Shown: one piece after another, positions 58,976 through 64,000 of the stretch
Numbering within the stretch: position 1 is the stretch's first letter
How the letters are laid out: each line of letters starts with the position of its first letter
NCBI RefSeq assembly: GCF_042666235.1
Contig: NZ_JBHTFQ010000009.1
Location: forward strand, 84,416 to 148,415
Origin: Halodurantibacterium daqingensis
Lineage (GTDB): Bacteria; Pseudomonadota; Alphaproteobacteria; Rhodobacterales; Rhodobacteraceae
DNA length: 64,000 nucleotides
Direction of reading: 5' to 3'
Notes under the pieces: model-generated
What the model saw: only the letters and a program-made list of their open reading frames with translations
What the model was told of the DNA's origin: nothing
Databases searched by the model: none
Made by a program: the position numbers and the translations under genes

Positions 58976-60262
58976 ATGAGACTGACACGACTGGCCGCGG
59001 CGGCCCTTGCCGTGACACTGGCTTCGGGACCGGCACTTGCCGATCTGGTGATTCCCTCGCTGAGCTATCGCACCGGGCCGTTCGCCGCCGGCGGCATCCC
59101 GTTTGCCGACGGCTACGCGGATTACATGACGCTGATCAACGAACGGGACGGCGGAGTGGGCGGCATCCGCATTCGCGTGCCGGAATGCGAGACCGCGTAT
59201 AACACCGAACGCGGCGTAGAATGCTACGAGGCGCTGCGCGGTGAAAACCCGCTGGTGCACCAGCCCTTGTCGACTGGCATCACCTACCAGCTGATCCCGC
59301 GCATGACGCAGGATGACGTGCCGCTGCACACGATGGGATACGGGCGCACCTCGGCGGTGAACGGGCGGGTGTTCAGCCATGTGTTCAACTATCCCGCCAA
59401 CTACTGGGACGGCGCCTCGGTCATCATCAACTACCTGCTGGAGGAAAACGGCGGCGATCTCTCGGGCAAGAAGATCGCGCTGATCTACCACAACTCGGCC
59501 TATGGCCGCGAGCCGATCCGCACGCTGGAGGAGCTGGCGGCAAAGCACGGCTATGCCCTGACCACGATTGCAGTGGACAGCCCCGGACAGGAACAGGCCT
59601 CGCAATGGCTGCAGATCCGGCGCGAGCGCCCTGATTATGTGGTGATGTGGGGCTGGGGAGTGATGAACCAGGTGGCAATTCAGGAGGCCGCGAACATCCG
59701 GTTTCCAATGGAGAACTTCATCGGCGTCTGGTGGTCCGGGTCGGAACAGGATGTCATCCCGGCGGGTCAGGCCGCCCATGGCTACAAGTCGCTCGCGATG
59801 CACGGCACCGGCCGGGACTATCCGATCTATGACGACATTCAGACCTATGTCGTGGATCGCGGTCTTGCGGCCGGCGCCGGTGATGGCGTGGGTACCGTGC
59901 TTTATTCCCGCGGCATGTACGCGGCGATGCTTGCCGTCGAGGCGGTGAAGAAGGCGCAGGAGATCCACGGCGTTGCCCAGATCACGCCGGCGATGATGCG
60001 CGATGGCATGGAGGCGCTGGAGATAACCGAAGAGCTGATGGCCGATCTGGGCCTTCCCAACTTCGGCCCGGCCTTCACGGTGACTTGCGAAAACCACGGC
60101 GGCACCGGGGAGGCGATGATCCAGCAATGGGATGCCGAAGCGCGTCAGTGGAACCTGATCACCGACTGGATCGCACCTGACCGCGACCTGATCATGCAGT
60201 TGGTCGAGGAAGATTCGATGGCCTATGCCACAGAGAACAACATCGAACTGCGCTGCAACTGA
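58976..60262 (+). CDS. Periplasmic substrate-binding protein of the HAAT-type ABC importer
   Basis: A 428-residue type-I periplasmic binding protein. The signal peptide is MRLTRLAAAALAVTLASGPALA. The mature start LVIPSLSYRTGPFAAGG and the later RGMYAAMLAVEAVKKAQ are typical of the LivK/HAAT group, but the protein is about 40 residues longer than LivK. GGGGAGGA precedes the ATG. A hairpin directly after the stop may raise its level relative to downstream genes. Ligand unknown; the ligase neighbours suggest an acid. Confidence 0.92.
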   Translation: MRLTRLAAAALAVTLASGPALADLVIPSLSYRTGPFAAGGIPFADGYADYMTLINERDGGVGGIRIRVPECETAYNTERGVECYEALRGENPLVHQPLSTGITYQLIPRMTQDDVPLHTMGYGRTSAVNGRVFSHVFNYPANYWDGASVIINYLLEENGGDLSGKKIALIYHNSAYGREPIRTLEELAAKHGYALTTIAVDSPGQEQASQWLQIRRERPDYVVMWGWGVMNQVAIQEAANIRFPMENFIGVWWSGSEQDVIPAGQAAHGYKSLAMHGTGRDYPIYDDIQTYVVDRGLAAGAGDGVGTVLYSRGMYAAMLAVEAVKKAQEIHGVAQITPAMMRDGMEALEITEELMADLGLPNFGPAFTVTCENHGGTGEAMIQQWDAEARQWNLITDWIAPDRDLIMQLVEEDSMAYATENNIELRCN

Positions 60263-60271
60263 CGACGATCT

Positions 60272-60300
60272 CCCGGCGCGGGGTTTTCGCGCCGGGCTTT
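60272..60300 (+). terminator. Hairpin after the binding-protein gene (attenuator)
   Basis: CCCGGCGCG, a seven-base loop with four T residues, then CGCGCCGGG and CTTT form a nine-base-pair stem with a weak T-tail, nine bases after the stop. Such hairpins in binding-protein operons usually give partial termination or 3'-end protection. Confidence 0.65.
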
Positions 60301-60316
60301 CCCTGGAGGATCGACC

Positions 60317-61141
60317 ATGCTTGACGCAGGACAGACGCGGACGCCTCTGCTCGAGGTCAACAATATCGAGGTGATCTACAATCACGTAATTCTCGTGCTG
60401 AAGGGGGTCAGCCTTTCGGTGCCGAAGGGGGCGATCACCGCCCTTCTGGGTGGCAACGGCGCAGGCAAGACCACGACGCTCAAGGCCATATCGAACCTTC
60501 TTCATTCGGAGCGGGGCGAGGTGACCAAGGGCTCCATCCTGTATCAGGGCGAACGCGTTCAGGATCTGGGCCCTGCGGAGCTGGTCAAGAAGGGTGTCAT
60601 CCAGGTCATGGAGGGCCGCCACTGCTTCGAGCATCTGACGGTCGAGGAGAACCTGTTGACCGGAGCCTTCACCCGCCGCGACGGAAAGGCCGCCGTTCAG
60701 CGTGATCTGGAGATGGTCTATGACTATTTTCCCCGTCTGCGAGAGCGGCGCAAAAGTCAGGCCGGCTATACCTCGGGCGGGGAACAGCAGATGACGGCGA
60801 TCGGCCGCGCGCTGATGAGCCGCCCCGAGATGATCCTGCTGGACGAACCCTCGATGGGCCTGGCGCCGCAGCTGGTCGAGCAGATCTTCGAGATCGTGCG
60901 TGCGGTGAACGAACAGGAGGGGGTGACCTTCCTGCTGGCCGAGCAAAACACCAACGTCGCGCTGCGCTACGCCCATACCGGCTACATCCTCGAGTCGGGG
61001 CGGGTGGTGATGGAGGGCAGTGCGCAGGACCTGCGCGAGAATCCCGACGTGAAGGAATTCTATCTGGGTATGGCTGAAGAAGGGCGCCGCAGTTTCCGCG
61101 ATGTCCGCAGCTATCGCCGGCGGAAGCGCTGGCTGAGCTGA
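60317..61141 (+). CDS. LivF-type ABC transporter ATPase
   Basis: A 274-residue second ATPase of the importer. Walker A is GGNGAGKTT (45-53). The signature reads YTSGGEQQMTAIGRALM, with Thr in place of the usual Leu, and Walker B is MILLDEPSMGLAPQ. AGGAGG-like CTGGAGGATC stands before the ATG. A basic C-terminal tail (SYRRRKRWLS) is longer than in classical LivF. It follows the hairpin after the binding-protein gene. Confidence 0.93.
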   Translation: MLDAGQTRTPLLEVNNIEVIYNHVILVLKGVSLSVPKGAITALLGGNGAGKTTTLKAISNLLHSERGEVTKGSILYQGERVQDLGPAELVKKGVIQVMEGRHCFEHLTVEENLLTGAFTRRDGKAAVQRDLEMVYDYFPRLRERRKSQAGYTSGGEQQMTAIGRALMSRPEMILLDEPSMGLAPQLVEQIFEIVRAVNEQEGVTFLLAEQNTNVALRYAHTGYILESGRVVMEGSAQDLRENPDVKEFYLGMAEEGRRSFRDVRSYRRRKRWLS

Positions 61142-61179
61142 GGACGACAGGAACAACGGCAAGGGCGGAAACGAGCATC

Positions 61180-62400
61180 ATGACACACCATTTCGACACT
61201 CTGGAAACCCGCAGCGCCGATGCGCGTGCCGCAGATCTTGCGCGCCGCCTGCCCGAACAGATCGCCCGCGCTCGTCAAACCCGCGCATTCGCCGCGCTTC
61301 TGGCCGATGTGGACCCCGCGTCAATTACCGACCCGGCTGCCCTTGCCCGACTGCCGGTCATCCGGAAATCGGAACTGGGCCGGGCTCAGGCCGAATCCCC
61401 GCCGCTGGGCGGCTTTACCCTGCGGCCGGCTCAGGATTTCGACCACGTCTTCCAGTCGCCCGGGCCGATCTACGAGCCTGGCCGGGTCGCTCCGGACTGG
61501 TGGCGCCTTGGCCGGTTTCTGCGCGCCTGTGGAATCGGTCGCGGTGACATCGTGCAGAACTGCTTCTCTTATCATCTGACGCCGGCAGGAATGATGTTCG
61601 AAAGCGGAGCACGCGCTGTCGGCGCAGCCGTGCTGCCCGCCGGCACCGGGCAGACGGAGCTTCAGGTGCGCGCCGCGGTGGATATCGGCACGACGGCCTA
61701 TGCCGGCACGCCCGACTATCTCAGGGTGCTGCTGGATCGCGCCGAAGAAATGGGGGAACGGCTTCGTATCACCAAGGCGGCAGTGGGGGGCGGGGCGCTG
61801 TTTCCCAGTCTTCGCCGCGATTATGCTGATCGTGGGATCAGCTGCCTGCAATGCTATGCGACCGCCGATCTGGGCAACATCGCCTACGAATCGGACGCGC
61901 AGGAGGGGATGATCGTCGACGAGGGCGTAATCGTCGAGATCGTCCGCCCCGGTACCGGGATTCCCGTTCCTGAGGGCGAGGTGGGAGAAGTGGTCGTGAC
62001 GACGCTCAACCCGGATTATCCGCTGATCCGCTTTGCCACAGGGGATCTGTCGGCGGTCATGCCGGGCGTCAGTCCCTGCGGGCGCAGCAACATGCGAATC
62101 CGAGGCTGGATGGGGCGCGCCGACCAGACCACCAAGATCAAGGGCATGTTCGTGCGACCGGAACAGGTGGCGGCCTTCGTCGCCAAGCATGGAGAGATCG
62201 CACGGGCAAGGGTCATCGCAACCCGGGAAGGAGAGATGGACGTGATGACCGTCCATGTCGAAACCCCGGCTCAGGACGCAGCGCCCTATGAGGGTTCGGT
62301 CTACGAGGCCCTGAAGCTGCGGGGGCGGGTGGTTGTTGTGCCCCCCGGGACATTGCCGAACGACGGCAAGGTGATCGAGGATCAGCGTCGCTACGACTGA
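61180..62400 (+). CDS. Phenylacetate-CoA ligase-like (PaaK family) protein with an atypical phosphate loop
   Basis: A 406-residue member of the PaaK family. It keeps the middle and C-terminal adenylation motifs: YATADLGNIAYES, LIRFATGDLSAV and GRADQTTKIKGMFVRPEQ. Where PaaK enzymes have the SSGTTG phosphate loop, this protein has FQSPGPIYEPG. That subgroup is common at the end of HAAT-transporter clusters. It may bind or activate the imported acid differently or have lost adenylation. It ends the operon, before a bidirectional terminator. Confidence 0.85.
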   Translation: MTHHFDTLETRSADARAADLARRLPEQIARARQTRAFAALLADVDPASITDPAALARLPVIRKSELGRAQAESPPLGGFTLRPAQDFDHVFQSPGPIYEPGRVAPDWWRLGRFLRACGIGRGDIVQNCFSYHLTPAGMMFESGARAVGAAVLPAGTGQTELQVRAAVDIGTTAYAGTPDYLRVLLDRAEEMGERLRITKAAVGGGALFPSLRRDYADRGISCLQCYATADLGNIAYESDAQEGMIVDEGVIVEIVRPGTGIPVPEGEVGEVVVTTLNPDYPLIRFATGDLSAVMPGVSPCGRSNMRIRGWMGRADQTTKIKGMFVRPEQVAAFVAKHGEIARARVIATREGEMDVMTVHVETPAQDAAPYEGSVYEALKLRGRVVVVPPGTLPNDGKVIEDQRRYD

Positions 62401-62465
62401 AGGCAGCGGGGCTTCCAGAGGCATGTGGTCGCGGTCGGACCCGCGGCCATTGATCTTCCAGAAAC

Positions 62466-62500
62466 AAAAAGACCGCCCGTTTCTGGGGCGGTCTTTTCAA
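62466..62500. terminator. Bidirectional intrinsic terminator
   Basis: AAAAGACCGCCC (62467-62478), a seven-base loop, then GGGCGGTCTTTT (62486-62497) form a perfect 12-base-pair stem. T-runs flank it on both strands, so it ends the plus-strand ABC/ligase operon and the minus-strand rpmJ transcript. Confidence 0.9.
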
Positions 62501-62517
62501 AAATCCGTCTCGCGGTC

Positions 62518-62643
62518 TCAGCCCTGGCGGGCCTTGAAGCGCTTTTGCGTCTTGTTGATGATATAGACGCGGCCCTTACGGCGCACGACCTGACAGTCGC
62601 GGTGACGCAACTTCAGCGAGCGGAGCGAGTTTTTGACCTTCAT
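62518..62643 (-). CDS. rpmJ: 50S ribosomal protein L36 (alphaproteobacterial type)
   Basis: A 41-residue basic protein beginning MKVKNSLRSLKLRHRDCQVV and ending RFKARQG, the zinc-less form of L36 common in alphaproteobacteria (a single cysteine, so the CxxC zinc site is missing). AAGGAG is spaced seven bases before the ATG. It stands alone between the bidirectional terminator and tRNA-Val. Confidence 0.97.
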   Translation of the reverse strand: MKVKNSLRSLKLRHRDCQVVRRKGRVYIINKTQKRFKARQG

Positions 62644-62706
62644 CGGTCTTCTCCTTCATCGCGGCGCGCGTGCGCCTTGAAAAAAATGTGCCCCCAAGGG
62701 GGGCGA

Positions 62707-62781
<75 letters not shown>

Positions 62782-62928
62782 CAATCGCTGATCTGCCAGT
62801 TCCACACGGTGATGGCGCGGGCAGCTCCGCGTCGGTTCGCAGGTCTTTAAAAGGAATCGCAGGACTGTTCAAGAGGTTTTGGCAAAGGAAATAATCGCGC
62901 TACCATGAAGGCCATTGGAGGACCGCGC

Positions 62929-63792
62929 ATGCATGGCCACGCCTTTCGTCTTGAACTGCCCGAAAGCATCACAACCAGCGCCGTGTTTGCCTCTCCGCAC
63001 AGTGGTCGCGACTATCCCCCCGCGTTTCTTTCGCGCAGCATTCTTGATGCCCATGCGGTGCGGTCGTCCGAGGATGCGTTCATGGACTGGCTGGTGGCGG
63101 ATGCGCCGGCCTGTGGCGCGCCCTTGTTGCTTGCGATGGCGCCGCGCGCCTATGTCGATCTGAATCGCAGTTCGGACGAGCTTGACCCGGCGTTGATCGA
63201 AGGGCTCCGACGGTCGATGCCCAATCCGCGGATCAGTTCGGGCCTGGGGGTGATTCCCCGGGTCGTGTCAAACGGCCGGGCCATCTACCGCGGCAAGCTG
63301 ACTCTCGCAGAAGCTGAAGAACGGTTGCAAAAGGTGTGGCATCCCTACCATGCCGCCCTTCAGGGGCTTCTTCAGGATCAGATCAATCGCTTTGGCGAAG
63401 CGATCCTCTTTGATATGCACTCGATGCCACACGATGCCATCGCTTCCTATGGGCAACGGGGCAGGGCAATCCCCGAGGTGGTGATCGGCGACAGGTTCGG
63501 CGCCTCGGCAGCGGGTTGGATCGTCGATGCAGTGGAGAGGGTGTTCGCGGAGTCAGGCTTGCGAACCGCGCGCAATGCACCTTTCGCCGGCGCTTTCGTC
63601 ACGCAACACTACGGGCGCCCGTCCAAGCGCCAACATGTCGTCCAGATCGAAATCGACAGGGCGCTTTACATGAATGAGGGAACGCTTGAACTGCGGCCGG
63701 CCTTCGCCGCTGTGCAGCGCACGATGGGTCGGATCGTGGCCGCGCTGGCCGAGATCGGCCGCCGCGAGTCGCGTCTTGCGGCGGCCGAGTAG
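62929..63792 (+). CDS. N-formylglutamate amidohydrolase family protein
   Basis: A 287-residue predicted zinc hydrolase of the N-formylglutamate amidohydrolase (HutG-like) family. VFASPHSGRDYP near the start, MAPRAYVDLNRSSDELD, and ILFDMHSMPH supply the likely metal and catalytic residues (His/Asp). In histidine degradation it frees glutamate from formylglutamate, but no hut genes are near, so another N-acyl substrate is possible. GGAGGA stands before ATG 62929; an ATG at 62905 has no good site. Confidence 0.87.
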   Translation: MHGHAFRLELPESITTSAVFASPHSGRDYPPAFLSRSILDAHAVRSSEDAFMDWLVADAPACGAPLLLAMAPRAYVDLNRSSDELDPALIEGLRRSMPNPRISSGLGVIPRVVSNGRAIYRGKLTLAEAEERLQKVWHPYHAALQGLLQDQINRFGEAILFDMHSMPHDAIASYGQRGRAIPEVVIGDRFGASAAGWIVDAVERVFAESGLRTARNAPFAGAFVTQHYGRPSKRQHVVQIEIDRALYMNEGTLELRPAFAAVQRTMGRIVAALAEIGRRESRLAAAE

Positions 63793-63916
63793 AGGCGCAC
63801 GACCGATTCCGATGCACCGGTGGAGCGGCGAAGGATCGACAGACCAGTTCGCGCTGCGGCGGCGCCAATGAAACAAGGGGGTTCGGAGCGAATGTGAAGT
63901 TTTTGCATTTTTCCTC

Positions 63917-63945
63917 TTGCGGATATTTGTTGTGGTTCGTAAATA
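63917..63945 (+). promoter_or_regulatory. Strong sigma-70-type promoter, probably of an rRNA operon
   Basis: TTGCGG (63917-63922), 17 bases, then TAAATA (63940-63945) is a near-ideal housekeeping promoter. A T-rich run (GTTTTTGCATTTTTCC) lies just upstream like an UP element. The region after -10 is GC-rich, as in stringently controlled rRNA promoters. No gene follows within the window. Confidence 0.75.
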
Positions 63946-63951
63946 CCGCTT

Positions 63952-64000
63952 CACCGAGACGGACGGTAGCGGGTTGGAGCGGTTGCTCTGGTTGGTTGTC
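63952..64000 (+). other. Probable rRNA operon leader, cut by the window edge
   Basis: The sequence CTTCACCGAGACGGACGG, then GGTTGGAGCGGTTGCTCTGG resembles the leader upstream of 16S rRNA in Rhodobacterales as I remember it. No part of mature 16S is reached. The identity is inferred from the promoter and this leader. Confidence 0.5.

Overview
The window is one continuous stretch of a GC-rich (about two-thirds G+C by eye) alphaproteobacterial chromosome, most like the Rhodobacter/Paracoccus group (Rhodobacterales). The clearest markers are an rpoE-chrR pair with a five-gene block on its other side in the same order as the Rhodobacter sphaeroides singlet-oxygen regulon, HspQ, the SDHAF4-type DUF1674 protein, a DUF3035 lipoprotein, the alphaproteobacterial form of ribosomal protein L36, and a start-of-rRNA-operon sequence at the right edge. 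Genes are densely packed with many 4-base ATGA overlaps. I see no insertion sequence, prophage, integrase or CRISPR array.

Layout. 1-1,013: pyrimidine synthesis (pyrB, start of a probable pyrC). 1.1-2.4 kb: a family-4-like uracil-DNA glycosylase coupled to moaB. 2.5-7.4 kb: an RND efflux adaptor and pump. 7.4-10.3 kb: a DsbD-N-like exported protein, a YqgE/AlgH protein and a UbiH-type FAD monooxygenase. 10.4-17.4 kb: amidase, aminotransferase, ftsK, lolA and a lytic transglycosylase lipoprotein. 17.5-23.5 kb: hspQ, a gamma-glutamyltransferase-family enzyme, thiolase, free methionine-R-sulfoxide reductase, rluA and an aldehyde dehydrogenase. 23.5-25.1 kb: a CobW/ZNG-type metal GTPase preceded by a perfect 19-base palindrome that looks like a Zur operator. 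25.1-31.7 kb: translation and RNA genes on the minus strand (rbfA, truB, rpsO, pnp) with three accessory genes among them: a DUF2233 protein, a DUF1643 protein and a membrane-anchored RTX-repeat protein on the opposite strand.

31.8-43.8 kb: dapB, a small exported protein, a 56-residue SDHAF4-like protein, rsmB, a heparinase II/III-family protein, purH, lspA, a DUF3035 lipoprotein, an active/inactive M16 peptidase pair, and a mutL carrying the endonuclease motif. 43.8-49.9 kb: the sigma-E/ChrR stress module. rpoE and a divergent operon (FAD oxidoreductase, DUF1365, MFS transporter, DUF3833, SDR) each have a TGATCC-type ECF promoter in the shared 100-base gap, so both can fire when ChrR releases sigma-E. 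49.9-53.9 kb: a saccharopine-dehydrogenase-like enzyme, a WGR protein, and a two-component system (OmpR-type regulator and hybrid PAS kinase). 54.1-62.4 kb: a full LivFGHMK-type ABC importer bracketed by two acyl-CoA-ligase-like genes, probably an uptake-and-activation system for an organic acid. 62.5-64 kb: rpmJ, tRNA-Val(GAC), an N-formylglutamate amidohydrolase-family protein, and an rRNA-operon-like promoter running off the edge.

Functions are assigned from recognisable motifs, lengths and gene order only; no database search was possible. The only nearly 300-base gene-free stretch is 8,760-9,050.
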